Below, piece after piece: positions 41,601 through 48,331 of a stretch of 64,000 nucleotides of DNA (position 1 is the first letter of the stretch; the number at the start of each line of letters is the position of its first letter). The stretch lies in the NCBI GenBank assembly GCA_903813345.2, contig CAIIXF020000009.1:23585759-23649758 (forward strand), given 5' to 3'. Made by a program: the position numbers and the translations under genes. The notes under the pieces are model-generated. The model was not told the origin of the DNA. It worked only from the letters and a program-made list of their open reading frames with translations, and searched no databases. This DNA comes from Owenia fusiformis. Lineage: Eukaryota > Annelida > Polychaeta > Sabellida > Oweniidae.

Positions 41601-41905
41601 AGCTTGTTTGAAATGACCGAGGATGATAGATCTTTCAAATAATAGCAGTTTTAGATTTATCAAGTCCAGTACAAGAAATAAAAAGCACGGAGATTAAAGA
41701 AAACTTCACATTTTTATAGTTTACTTACTAATGCCTTTGTAGAAATGGGTGTCATTCCCTGCGCTGAGGTATCAGCTGCATAACTGTAAGTATATGTTTT
41801 ATTGAGCTGGAAATTGACGAGTCCTTGTGTCGGCCGGGAGGTGTGCCGTCCCATTACCGACGTCATTAAACCCAGCAAGATCACTATGCATCCTTTCCAC
41901 ATCAT
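2225..41905 (-). CDS. Gene A: giant membrane-anchored lipid-transfer (vitellogenin/apolipophorin-like) protein, 84 exons
   Basis: One minus-strand gene of 5,237 aa. I followed AG acceptors and GT donors exon by exon; every junction from the ATG at 41905 to the TAA at 2225 keeps the frame, and the exons sum to 15,714 nt, a multiple of three. Most introns are 100-900 nt. Domain order: signal peptide, LLTP N-terminal module, helical stretch, LECT2/M23-like domain, Cys-rich and beta-rich regions, PAN/apple, FN3-like array, cadherin-like repeats, two EGFs, transmembrane helix, NPxY tail. Known LLTPs (vitellogenin, apolipophorin, apoB, MTP) lack such a C-terminus, so the likely role, a surface lipid or lipoprotein receptor or transfer protein, is inference. 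Least certain are acceptor choices at 40967, 39311 and 14552, and the donor of the exon ending at 35405. Exon blocks are listed separately. It could be two genes if a start or stop lies in an unseen exon, but unbroken phase argues against that. Confidence 0.8.
2700..3340. repeat. Tandem-like repeat with GGCCATTTTGAAATTCA core
   Basis: Three to four degenerate units of roughly 150-190 bp in the last-but-two intron of gene A. Shared phrases: ATGGTGGCCATTTTGAAATTC, ATCTTGAAA...TTCTTCTT.AGCAGA.CTCCTTGTCCC, and ACTGGTATTTGA.TTATCAAAGAT. A short direct duplication (TAGGTAGGTATCAACA) lies near 3200-3230. Confidence 0.7.
3515..3744 (-). CDS. Gene A exon 82: EGF 2 and transmembrane helix
   Basis: Residues 5051-5127. 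YNGDYCENEINECLSSPCRP closes EGF 1 and opens a calcium-binding-type EGF (xINECLSSPC, then GYTCIDNVGSFICYC). A 25-residue hydrophobic span follows at about residues 5097-5121 (WVWLIVAISVLLAFIAIPIV), with a basic stop-transfer VKKRIKK. With the N-terminal signal peptide this predicts a type I single-pass protein, ectodomain outside. Confidence 0.85.
3901..5019 (-). CDS. Gene A exon 81: cadherin-like repeats and start of EGF 1
   Basis: The longest exon of the gene (1,119 nt; residues 4678-5050). It carries cadherin-like sequence: VAVDEEADPFVFLIVND, a closing SLIIEVTPVNDNPVAF that mimics the DxNDNxP calcium motif, then LIGAYDYDLNDDLTFSIVN and a third strand set ending VNIHIHVLE. The end is the first half of an EGF: CQHGGTCNGDEVNDTDC and GYKCTCLQG, completed by the next exon. 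Typical of juxtamembrane regions of large adhesion or scavenger-type receptors. Confidence 0.75.
5192..9900 (-). CDS. Gene A exons 70-80: Ser/Thr-rich linker and divergent FN3-like modules
   Basis: Exons 9786-9900, 9355-9516, 8871-9052, 8598-8776, 8167-8495, 7779-7978, 7356-7545, 6924-7100, 6550-6775, 5890-6216, 5192-5328; residues about 3936-4677. Exon 9355-9516 is a Ser/Thr-rich spacer (KYTTSSTSSPPAHSSTSDLK), a possible O-glycosylated segment. Exon 8167-8495 holds a six-cysteine cluster (CLPCTSLCSRLYCDQGC). Exons 7779-7978 and 7356-7545 repeat the RWDAYDKESQ / GIGRNPFTTDIQPY / YFITLRVTNGAGG pattern of the upstream array. The region around exon 5890-6216 is not recognised beyond being extracellular in composition. 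Confidence 0.7.
5390..5786. mobile_element. MITE with perfect 27-bp terminal inverted repeats
   Basis: 5390-5416 (TAAAGGACGATTCTCGGTTT...) is the exact reverse complement of 5760-5786. Inside are two direct copies of a 150-170 bp unit, each with TTATCCCTGCTTC.GAC and AGTTTAATTTGGGTAATATT. No coding capacity. It lies in the intron between gene A exons 79 and 80. No clear target-site duplication was seen. Confidence 0.8.
10336..11640. mobile_element. Non-autonomous DNA transposon with CAGGGTGG ends
   Basis: Left end ACAGGGTGGTC...ATGAACCCCT and right end AGGGGTTCACCTTTTTGGACCACCCTGTA are inverted copies, about 1.3 kb apart, in the gene A intron between exons 69 and 70. The CAGGGTG terminus resembles mariner/Tc1-type ends. 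No transposase frame was found; a poly-C tract sits near 10561. A second element is nested within. Confidence 0.65.
10921..11267. mobile_element. Nested MITE with TTACACTCT ends
   Basis: Left TTACACTCTAAAAAATTATTACTT is mirrored by AGTAATTCATTTTTAAGAGTGTAA at the right. The interior is rich in AAGTAATT/AATTACTT palindromes, which would fold. About 347 bp, inserted inside the larger CAGGGTG element. Confidence 0.65.
11731..24347 (-). CDS. Gene A exons 40-69: array of FN3-like modules with VDxTPP signatures
   Basis: Exons: 24224-24347, 23933-24104, 23607-23719, 23308-23478, 23018-23198, 22750-22916, 22209-22382, 21782-21979, 20253-20680, 20014-20135, 19692-19857, 19442-19604, 19141-19300, 18850-18980, 18093-18352, 17712-17978, 15975-16218, 15592-15807, 15410-15503, 15178-15295, 14905-15050, 14671-14807, 14286-14552, 13703-14000, 13387-13516, 12956-13207, 12491-12712, 12224-12398, 11959-12101, 11731-11892; residues about 2070-3936. 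A repeating pattern is visible: ANW..F.DPESGI..Y, then GFDDI.PF, then YYV.V.A.N.AG, then a linker such as VDTTPP, VDTSPP, VDDTPP, VDVTPP or VDATPP followed by G.V.DG. These look like divergent fibronectin-III-type sandwiches, probably an extended extracellular stalk with many N-glycosylation sequons. The acceptor at 14552 is weak but needed for phase. Confidence 0.75.
16402..17386. mobile_element. Foldback element with long imperfect inverted arms
   Basis: The two halves are reverse complements over hundreds of bases. Examples: CATGAGACTTTCCTTACTGGATATTATACATTG (left) matches the complement of the block at about 17190-17240; GGCATAATTGATGGAT (about 16642) matches 17050-17065; CATAGACCAACTGTT (16740) matches 16957-16971. 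Ends are TACAGGGTG...CACCCTGTA. It sits in the gene A intron between exons 55 and 56. The 70-aa frame inside is not a recognisable protein. Confidence 0.75.
20794..21759. mobile_element. TIR element with ACCGACC-rich ends
   Basis: AAAGTTTAGGGTTTACGAAAAACACCGACC at the left is mirrored by GGTCGGTATTTTCCATAAACCCAAAAGTT at the right. Both ends carry extra runs of ACCGACC/GGTCGGTGGTCGG. It fills most of the intron between gene A exons 47 and 48, ending 22 nt from an exon. No convincing protein inside. Confidence 0.65.
24436..26081 (-). CDS. Gene A exons 37-39: FN3-like module and apple/PAN-like domain
   Basis: Exons 25875-26081, 24743-24878, 24436-24641; residues about 1887-2069. The first exon ends an FN3-like sandwich (PLYYLIIAKNSQGG) and starts the next. 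The third has the PAN/apple signature: RTPQACAKECLLLPPAKCSS, then FNYDYGSDGICELLD, where CAKEC..........CSSFNY.......C.L is the expected cysteine spacing. PAN domains bind protein or carbohydrate. A reverse-transcriptase fragment and a short tandem repeat lie in the intron between the first two exons. Confidence 0.65.
25010..25440 (+). pseudogene. Non-LTR retrotransposon reverse-transcriptase fragment
   Basis: Two frames together carry decayed RT motifs: AIRKAFDSVWIDGLF (the K.AFDSV.H..L motif) and, after a frameshift, GAPQAGALSMLLYQLYMSDI (the QG..QG..LSP.LY.LYINDL motif), then a degraded catalytic box where YADD should be (CNAGDM). Truncated at both ends and broken by stops, so inactive. 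Inserted in the gene A intron between exons 37 and 38. Confidence 0.7.
25540..25850. repeat. Short tandem repeat with GGCGGCCATTTTGAAAAATGG core
   Basis: Two full units of about 130 bp and a partial one. Shared: GTAGGCGGCCAT, CCATTTT.ACGTTTTT, ATTTG.TAT.TGAATACTGTAA and CACTGTCT.ATGACACTTT. The right edge abuts the donor of gene A exon 37. Confidence 0.7.
26211..28878 (-). CDS. Gene A exons 29-36: beta-rich region of unknown function
   Basis: Exons 28778-28878, 28380-28524, 28181-28287, 27856-28018, 27345-27415, 27031-27188, 26686-26899, 26211-26432; residues about 1493-1886. Strand-rich sequence with many Gly and aliphatic residues (GGVRPTMGSYVRGAIEVGLV, VRITGYLMTTSFPTRVGLGY), ending in a Pro/Asp linker (NDPKPDDTPPDF). 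No named domain recognised. The donor of the exon at 27856 was chosen as GTATGT because it alone restores the frame of the following exon. Confidence 0.6.
28989..29198 (-). CDS. Gene A exon 28: small Cys-rich module
   Basis: Residues about 1423-1492. The cysteines follow CPELI...YC....DC....CCV...(23-24 residues)...LDPC, a compact disulphide-rich module between phase-1 introns, so it could be shuffled as a unit. I recall similar C-x-CC modules in large uncharacterised invertebrate extracellular proteins but cannot name a family. Bounded by clean splice sites. Confidence 0.55.
29356..30440 (-). CDS. Gene A exons 25-27: acidic linker, second furin-type site, SAP-like helices
   Basis: Exons 30344-30440, 29810-30051, 29356-29497; residues about 1263-1422. 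The first is a Pro/Glu/Thr-rich linker (GGPEEKDTSPTLENNPDTS). The second begins DLTKDERRKRESSDG: RRKR at residues 1301-1304 is a strong furin-type cleavage site. The third contains ELSDSELKHALAQQKKDSSG followed by REQLLEKFYQI, a helix-turn-helix resembling SAP motifs. A SAP-type DNA-binding role makes little sense outside the cell, so I treat this as a fold resemblance only. Confidence 0.6.
30561..31517 (-). CDS. Gene A exons 22-24: LECT2/M23-peptidase-like domain, metal site degraded
   Basis: Exons 31346-31517, 31043-31177, 30561-30821; residues about 1100-1260. CGNGFYPSTQGGNYDYQGVQ, then GSELVVPFSG, then a KKNEVLGHVTYSASLCMDSHIHF block and IIDPTRYL follow the order of lysostaphin-type (M23) folds and of the secreted chemotaxin LECT2 (CG...HQGVD...GS.VYAPF.G...IKKGEKLG...SHVH...DPT.YL). 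M23 enzymes bind zinc through H-x-x-x-D and H-x-H. Here the first pair is replaced by YQGVQ, while the last motif (His1220-Ile-His1222) is kept. It is therefore probably not a peptidase, but a binding module. The assignment rests on motif recognition only. Confidence 0.6.
31646..33292 (-). CDS. Gene A exons 17-21: long amphipathic helical region
   Basis: Exons 32960-33292, 32641-32783, 32400-32470, 31954-32108, 31646-31812; residues about 784-1073. No named domain recognised. The sequence is low in Cys, Pro and Gly and rich in heptad-like helices, for example NNVVDSVKTAIITFNNILK, AVERVNDALRKTQTVLTGV and LASLDTIEKAIEPIG. In an LLTP context such helices could bind lipid or form a coiled-coil bundle; that is inference. 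Confidence 0.65.
33546..35638 (-). CDS. Gene A exons 14-16: furin-type site and beta-sheet of the lipid cavity
   Basis: Exons 35405-35638, 35036-35205, 33546-33691; residues 600-783. The first begins YRNTSLYEQA and soon reaches HYRNKRSAEW: RNKR (residues 618-621) fits the RXK/RR furin consensus and sits just after the helical domain, close to where apolipophorins and apoB-like precursors are cut. The rest alternates hydrophobic and polar residues as in LLTP beta-sheets. The donor of exon 14 was taken at 35405 (GTGTTA) because it gives the phase needed by exon 15; a stronger-looking GTATGT at 35438 would break the frame. Confidence 0.65.
34537..35385. repeat. Inverted repeat pair flanking gene A exon 15
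   Basis: GGGATGATCCGTAGCCTTGCCCAATTCGG...ACCGCCTTGTAC (34537-34611) is mirrored by the block at 35308-35385. The arms are about 75-78 bp and enclose about 700 bp, including exon 35036-35205. Either the arms are ends of a transposable element that has come to enclose an exon, or they are two independent copies in opposite orientation. Confidence 0.6.
35897..37106 (-). CDS. Gene A exons 9-13: LLTP alpha-helical (superhelix) domain
   Basis: Exons 36823-37106, 36676-36730, 36456-36590, 36132-36343, 35897-36027; residues about 328-600. The translation is a run of paired helices of the vitellogenin superhelix. Landmarks are LLIFGAIARTL, HLHQKAGYIHALGNAAH, SYIDHPETPSLLKRSAVQAL and MSVALNDPEDHVRHHACLQY. 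The ALGNA..........Y...PETP..LKRSAVQALR pattern is typical of vitellogenin, apolipophorin and MTP and is the strongest family evidence in the gene. In LLTPs this part cradles the lipid cavity. Confidence 0.8.
37712..41905 (-). CDS. Gene A exons 1-8: signal peptide and lipid-transfer N-terminal beta module
   Basis: Exons (high to low): 41729-41905, 41426-41522, 41214-41253, 40777-40967, 40480-40586, 39226-39311, 38524-38594, 37712-37924; residues 1-327. Residues 1-19 form a classic signal peptide (MMWKGCIVILLGLMTSVMG). Then comes FQLNKTYTYSYAADTSAQG, the usual opening strand of vitellogenin/LPD_N domains (F..gk.Y.Y.Y). FSFRISCHGEV..VWYP followed by an IIIKKSIVSHL segment matches the later part of the beta-barrel. 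Exon 8 is hydrophilic and looks like the disordered linker to the helical domain. The 86-nt exon 39226-39311 is the least certain: its upstream boundary was chosen because TTGCAG gives the required phase; a longer version is open in the same frame. Confidence 0.75.
38028..38343. mobile_element. MITE with TTAGAGGT ends and GGGTCGGGTC
   Basis: Left TTAGAGGTAAAAGGGGTCAG...GGGTCGGGTCGGGCC is mirrored by CGACCCAATATATTTCGAGTCGG...ACCTCTAA. About 316 bp, in a gene A intron. Flanking 8-mers ATATATAT and ATAAATAT differ at one base, compatible with an 8-bp hAT-type target duplication, but the flank is low complexity. Confidence 0.55.
39830..40250. repeat. Degenerate repeat, CCATTTTGA type
   Basis: Phrases recur at about 170-300 bp spacing: GTACAATTTCAAGC / GTACAATTCCAAGC, AGCCATTTTGACTG / GGTCATTTTGAATC, ACATTTTACCGAAA / ATATTTTGCCGAAA. 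It is in the 39312-40479 intron of gene A. Related in style to the other CCATTTTGA arrays in this window. Confidence 0.5.
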
Positions 41906-42407
41906 TATTGATATGGGTGGGTAGAATACCCCAATTTGCTCGTTCCCATGTAGAAATTATTTAATTATTTTCTCAAATATTTTTCTAATACACCTCTGGG
42001 TTGGAGCTTGACATTTATCACGTAGGTCAACGCAATTATGATGTAGCTTATTTTAAGTACTTCCTTCTCTGTAATCTCGAATCGACCTTGTCTCTGAACA
42101 TTCATTTTATGTTATGTCAAAATTAATGAGTTCTCCTCTAAATTGGATTTTAACCCTCTTGGTGATTAGACAATAAATAGCTCATGATCAACATTTTGTC
42201 TGACATTTTCTCCGATAATTTTTATAGGTCAACACATTTATTTTTGATATTGTATTTGCACAAGACTCATACTTCAATAGAATATTGGTGACTCACTAAG
42301 CAACGTGCTTACAGGTCAAATCTGCAATTGCCCCTTGCGGTGTGAAAGGTGTTGTTGGAGATTGATAAACATAATGGAGTAATGCCGACAGAAGTTTTTG
42401 AAGTACA

Positions 42408-42620
42408 GGGTGTCCATAAGTTTCATAAAAGCTAATATTTTTGGCTTGCTTTAAAATTGTAAAATAGATGTTTGTCATATGCAAAATTAAAATATCAACT
42501 TGGTTTAAGAGAAAAAAAATCCCGAAGGGATGCTGTTTTCTGGGGATATAACCCCTTAATTCACAAAATAGATTTGATTTAATGACGTCATATAGAACAT
42601 CGACCCATTGGTTCATGTTT
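42408..42620 (-). mobile_element. Possible truncated transposon end
   Basis: ACAGGGTGTCCATAAGTTTC at the left resembles the CAGGGTG/TGTCC termini of the other elements here, followed by about 200 bp with an open minus-strand frame (42296-42616) that matches nothing I know. No opposite end was found, so this is at most a solo or truncated copy in the gap between genes C and A. Confidence 0.3.
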
Positions 42621-42812
42621 TAAAGTCAATCTATCTCATAAGGTGCATTGCATATAGTCCTGCTTAGAAAGTTCATAGATGTATGTAAGAAGGATATATG
42701 TTCTATCTTATATTCTAATAATGCACAGATGAACATTTTCTTTCGATAAGTTTATCTCTATAATATACACATTCTATTGTCGTCTAATATATGTCCTTTC
42801 TCTATTTTAAGT

Positions 42813-45487
42813 TCAATTTTCTGTAAGTGGTTTGTCTACATTCCCGTAGTTATCATCACCACCAACGCAACTTGATAAATACTTTGAGCTTAGATGTGTT
42901 CTATGCACACGTTGTACCTGCAATAAATAAGCGAGCGTTATATCAAATTATTTATTAAATTATATTTAAATCCACGGATCAGTGAAATGTAGGATGGTTG
43001 AAGAATGAATATCTTGTTTCCAGACTTTAAATGAATGCAGCAGCATGAATTGAAAGTCTAGGATACAAGACATGAGTTTATCTATTAAGACATATCGTTT
43101 GCAGAGTATCAGCTCATATCACCGTCTCAATCGATTGATATACAATGCGTCCCAAAAAACGCAACAAAGAAAACATTGTGGCTTCCTGGAAAACTAAATC
43201 AAATTGGTGTAATCATCACTGGTTTTGTGATTTTATTATGTCTTTTGTTTCTGGCGTTTTTTATGGGACGCACTGTATATGATTTAATTTAGCTAAGCTA
43301 TTAAAAAATAACCAACATTACTCGATAAATGTGGATGATACATGTACCTGTCGTTACATTGTTACAGGTGAGTTGATTTTAACAAGGAAGCGATTGTAAA
43401 GTGTTCTACGTACACTATTAAAAAACAGCTGAAGTATGAAAAATATTAATTTTAATGTTCTTGAGATGCTCGATAAAATATTATTCTGCTAGCTCATCTT
43501 TAAATTTTCTTCACTGTTCCAAAAATGCATTCTCACACGCCCCATCCGTCTATTTAGAGAAATATCAAAAAATCCCCGTTTATAGGTGATTGTTATAGGT
43601 GATTGTTATCACCTCGTAATGTTTCTTCACCTCATTCAGAAGAACGGGTTCAAGCGTAATTTCGAAAATTCATGTCGTGAGTGAAAATACCTGATGAATG
43701 AGGTATGTATCGTCGTACTGTTCCGCCAACGTTAACTGTCTTGTAGAGGTCAGTAGGGCATCTGCCGTTTGCTTCAGTCAAAGCCTTATAGCTTTCATTC
43801 CATGTTACACTACGTTTCCAAGACAGTAATGATATACTATATCTGTTAGTTGGACATAAGCGAATGGTGCACAATTTTCCCTCGGCAAAATAGCAGTCTG
43901 CATGGTGTAATGCACTGGCAGAGAGGTCAGCACAATTTGATGTTGATGATATTGCTTTAACATTTGTCACCATACATCGCAACACCGACAAAGCCCATGC
44001 CTTACCCTAGAAAAGACACAGAATCAGATGAATATCGGGGATATCTGAAAAAACATACATAGCATTTGAAGAGAAATCCGTTCTCATAATACCTATGTGA
44101 GACTATCATTGCACTGTTCTACAACATGTATTGTAATTATGAAATGTCCGCCATTAATCCCGTGTATTTTGATTCTGATATTATTTCTAAATGATGGGGA
44201 TCGGATGCTCTAGAAACTGTTTTTTGTGCGTTTGATAAGTTTAGGATATTCGGCGTTTGTTTTCTGTTCTGTTAGATTGTATTTTTCTTGCTGCACTTTT
44301 TATCCTCTTCGGCCCTATCTTCTAATATATCATTTTGTACCATTTATTTTATGAATCTTTTTTATACCATTAAAGTTATTTATCTCGTTGACTACCTGCT
44401 CAGTCATTCCAGGTCCATTTATTTTTGCTTGTAACTCTTGACAATGCATTTTACCGAATCCTATTGGAAACCCATGGATGCCACATCTCATGTTGCGTTG
44501 TGCCTCCACTTCGTCATAGAAACCACAGTCAACGATGTCTACAAAAATAGAACATCATACATTGTCCTTAAAACAATAAGCACAAAATGGACTTTTCATA
44601 TAATAGCATTTTCTGTCTTTATATAATAATAATTAATTTGATCAAGCAAGTATGAGGACAGTTTGCAAGCCATACTTAGATTCGAGACAGCAGAATTTGG
44701 TGTCCGTAGGCCACCGAAACGTCAAAATTAGGTAGTTAAATGAGAACTTTTTCCTTATGGATTGAGTAACCTACAAAATATAGTCTGCATTGGCTTCATT
44801 CAAATATTTTGATTTCAGGAAACTTTAACTTTACTGTACTGTTGAGCTTATACAGCGTGACACACAAAAAATGCAACATTACTTTTATCTACATGCTTTC
44901 AGACTTGTTCCTTAAAGCACAAGAAGTTTCAGATGGCTAGCTGAATTAGATGCAACTTTATGAGGGTTACACGATGTGTTGATTTTTCCTTTGTAGACAC
45001 ACCTGGATTCTACACAAAAATGCCACCCACCTTTTGAAACATAAGTTATAATTATTTTATGAATAGCACATATTTCACCAAGTGTGTTTTATTGAATGGG
45101 CCTCCTTTCCCTGAAAGTATATTAAGCAAAAACATTAGTGTAAGTTATTCTAGAGCACATCTCATTAAAGTGATCTAGATAATCAAATCATCAACTTCTT
45201 GTTGAGTTCATGCTCCATATAAGTTAATTTTAATGTGCCAGAGAACAAGTCAGAAAACATGTAAAAGTAATGCATCATTATGTTGGTTGTATTTTTGTGT
45301 GTCACTCTGTATTTCAGTAGCATTTGATACCAAACGTCCTACTTCTAGTCTAGGGGTATTGCTAGATGCAGGTTTATGTATGAACTCCATTCATGTTATA
45401 ACGTCCATTTAAACACTTACCATCTTGTTTGTACCCATACACAAAGGACAGTGAGATGGTCAGGAGGAGGATATGTCCTTTCAGCAT
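42813..45487 (-). CDS. Gene C: secreted Cys-rich protein, stanniocalcin-like
   Basis: Four exons: 45421-45487, 44396-44538, 43719-44006 and 42813-42917 (stop TGA), about 200 aa. The first encodes a signal peptide (MLKGHILLLTISLSFVYG). The core reads ...CGIHGF....GKMHCQELQ, then GMTEQGKAWALSVLRCMVTN, ...NCADLSASALHHADCYFAEG KLC. The order C...C, then QGKA....L.C, then C........C....LC parallels stanniocalcins, secreted glycoprotein hormones of calcium/phosphate handling. The end is uncertain. Exon 3 could instead run to 43691 (better donor), but then the frame stops soon after entering exon 4; the donor at 43719 (ACA/GTACGA) keeps a 34-codon final exon open. It is tandem with gene A and divergent from gene B. 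Confidence 0.55.
43139..43280. mobile_element. Small MITE, ATACAATGCGTCCC ends
   Basis: TATACAATGCGTCCCAAAAAACGC at the left is mirrored by GGCGTTTTTTATGGGACGCACTGTATAT at the right; about 140 bp. It lies in the last intron of gene C. Confidence 0.65.
44851..45311. mobile_element. MITE with TACAG.GTGACACACAAAAA ends
   Basis: TACAGCGTGACACACAAAAAATGCAACATTACTTTTA at the left is mirrored by TAAAAGTAATGCATCA...TTTTTGTGTGTCACTCTGTA at the right; 461 bp, first intron of gene C. No coding potential. Confidence 0.7.
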
Positions 45488-45604
45488 GCTTTCCTTTTAC
45501 CAACAAACAGTTTTAAAAGTCTTCGGAGCTAAACTGTAAATCGTCAAACTCTTCAAAAATATGTTCAACTTGTATTTAGAATAATAAATCATTAACTTTG
45601 GCGG

Positions 45605-45810
45605 TCCAGTTCAACTTTGCGAATCAAAATTTCAATTTAGACCCAAATTAACTCAGGCCCAGATTAATCCATACGCAAGTCAACTCGGACCCGGTTTAAC
45701 TCGAACAAAATCAGCGCTGACATTAGTTAACTCGACAATAGGTTAGCTTGGACCCCTAGTCAACCCGGGCCAAAAGTAAGCTCTGATCCAAGTTAATTCG
45801 GACTCTATAT
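45605..45810. repeat. Degenerate short repeat, AACTCGGACC type
   Basis: The phrase (A/G)TTAACTC(G/A)GACCC or variants recurs about eight times at 20-30 bp spacing (for example CAAATTAACTCAGGCCCAG, AAGTCAACTCGGACCCGG, TAGTCAACCCGGGCC, AAGTTAATTCGGACTC). It lies upstream of both genes C and B. Confidence 0.5.
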
Positions 45811-45811
45811 G

Positions 45812-47119
45812 CTCATGGGACTAATGTAATATATGTTTTATATTGATTTGTAGCCCCGGACATTATAGACTGACGGACAGTATAAACGTTGACAACGAAT
45901 GTGTAGTCCGTCCAGGTTTAGGACTGTAGGTCCTAGTTTTTTAACTCAGTAGAAATGTATACATGTGGTCAAATACAATCCTTGAATAAATTAATTTGAT
46001 ATCAAATGACAATTATAAGAAAAGCATTGCTTCAACCCCGTCGTATATGGCCAGAGGCTTATGGGCCTTATATTACTCCATGGTTTGAATCACGTCCGTT
46101 CATTCTTTGTTTGTGCTATTTTGTATTAATATTTATTAATTTTACATTTACATTTTAAAGATTATATATTTTACACACTCAGACTTAATCTTCGCATATT
46201 TTTGTCGCCATATACCAAGACCATTTTCAAAATAATTTGTATCCAGGGGGCGGCAATAATATCCAAACATAACAAGTGTGTACTGACAAGTTCATCATTG
46301 ATTTTATGTTTGTGTTGAATGGATGTCATGGTGGTGAAACTGTTAACGTTGTCAGTGTTGACTTAGTTTAATCCATGCAGTTTATGTTTTGAACTAGTTT
46401 ACGTTTTAGAAATACTTAATAGGGGTTTTAAGTTACAATCTATATCACTTTAAAAACGTTTTAGAAGGTTTTATTCATCAAAATATTATAGGAAGGTAAA
46501 ATAATTAATTTGATGCATACTTTTGCTGTAAAATTATGAACGCTTAGTCAGAAAATCAGAGTATTGACTGAAATTAATACTTTTATAATATGCTGCCATC
46601 CTTTTTATAAGAATAGCCCTGTTTAGCCCATGCATATATCAAAAATGAAATGCACAGCATAATCCTTTTTCTGCATATACGCATAAATAAACGCACTGAA
46701 ATGCTCCAAGTTGATTGGCTGAGACACACTTGGTATGTTTGAATCAGTATAGTCATAGCGGTGACCGATTTTTAAAGCGTTTAACCTCTTGAAACCAGCC
46801 GCTAAAAAGGGTTTGAAACCAGAGCATTTTTGCCAGTTTATGGACATTTGCCATCTAAAGACACAACATGTGATGGTTGATTTCATATGTATAGTAAAGA
46901 TCGGCCCATAACATACATTTTAAAACATAATTTGTGTAGATTGGATAAAAATTGTCAAAGAGCAGTTTTAGTAAAAAAGTCTAGGTGTCTGTCGCTCTGG
47001 GTGTTCAAGAGGTTAAACTTCGACTTATATGCTTATGTAAACTCGGTGCTTTATACACGTACGTACCAACTATTATCGCACTCTTTTACAGGATAGTTTA
47101 ATCAACCACTTAATAAAAA
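45812..47119. other. Intergenic between divergent genes C and B
   Basis: No exon recognised. A weak inverted pair, GTTTAACCTCTTGAAAC (about 46775) and GTTCAAGAGGTTAAAC (about 47007), is visible. With 45488-45811 and 47825-48331 this gap must hold the promoters of both genes, but I see no convincing TATA box or initiator. Confidence 0.4.
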
Positions 47120-47824
47120 CTAAAAAGACCGCGAGTTATTTGTAGAATGAATCTGGAGAGCCTTTTCATGCATTTCGCTTGTGTTTTTCATCTAAAAACC
47201 ATCAATACACTTTAAAACATTTTATTGACTATAAGGTTACACCATATAATCCTAAAACATATATTTCTCATTTTCAAGGATTATCTATGGATTAACACCC
47301 AGGTATTGTTATTTTTCAAACTTCAGAGGGCTGGGAATCATTTTTTACGATCGCTTTTGAATAATATTAATGCTGTTTTAAATAGATTTCATGTATGTGT
47401 AAATGGTACCCCTTCCTTAATCCCAAGAATTTTCTCTTTGAGGAATTTCCCATAGTAATCCAATGGTATAGTTCCAAGCAGATTTTGATATAAACCAAAA
47501 CAACCCAATAAGATATGTATTAATGATTAACTTTCCTGTTATTTCAAAATCTGCTCAAAACCTGTTTAAAACAGCATTAATATTATTCGAAATCGATCGT
47601 AATAATGATTCCCAGCCCTCTAGAGTTTGAAAAATAACAATGCCTGGGTGTCAATCCATTGATAATCCTTGAAAATGGGAAACATTTTTTAGGATTATAT
47701 GGTGTGATCTTATAGTCAATAAAATGTTTTAAAGTGTATTGATGTTTTTTAGATGAAAAACACAAGCGAACTACATGAAAAAGCTCTCCAGATTCATTCT
47801 ACAAACAACTTGTGGTCCTTTTAA
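47120..47824. mobile_element. Foldback element, ~280-bp inverted arms
   Basis: Arms 47120-47400 and 47540-47824 are reverse complements with few mismatches: TTGTAGAATGAATCTGGAGAGC matches GCTCTCCAGATTCATTCTACAA; GAGGGCTGGGAATCATT matches AATGATTCCCAGCCCTC. The loop is about 140 bp. No protein. It occupies the region upstream of gene B and could form a large cruciform or hairpin RNA. Confidence 0.8.
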
Positions 47825-48331
47825 CTGAATATCTAATAAAATAATATTGTATTCTACTTAGACTTTGAAAAACAGAAAGTACAAATCTAGACTTCTCAAT
47901 TCAAGATGCGGTCTTAAATAGGGGTAGGCAATCAGTGCCTACTAGCTCCATACGTGAGAAGAAGTTGCAGTGGTTCTATTTAGTAATTTAAAGTAAGTCT
48001 ATACTTGCCAGAATGACAGAAATAAACGTAACAACAATTAGTCCTGAAATTGTGATCTTTGTGTGAAATATGTGGTACAAGTTGACACTTTATCAAGCTT
48101 AGGATTAAGTCAAGTTGGTATATACTTTACAAAATAACTGAACTGGCTGTTGCTATCTTTGCGTGAACTATATATTCCTCTTCTTCAAAATATATTTTTA
48201 TCTTTTTTCAGAAAAGTGTAAATCATTAACTATCACCGGGCACATCACATACCTATTCGTTAAATATGCTGTCTGAAAGCAACAGGAAGTAATGATATAC
48301 ACATTTGCATTTTCGGCTTGGTTATTACTAA

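Noticed and set aside
46623-46886. 87-aa minus-strand frame as a gene between C and B
   Set aside because: No signal peptide, no domain, no splice partners.
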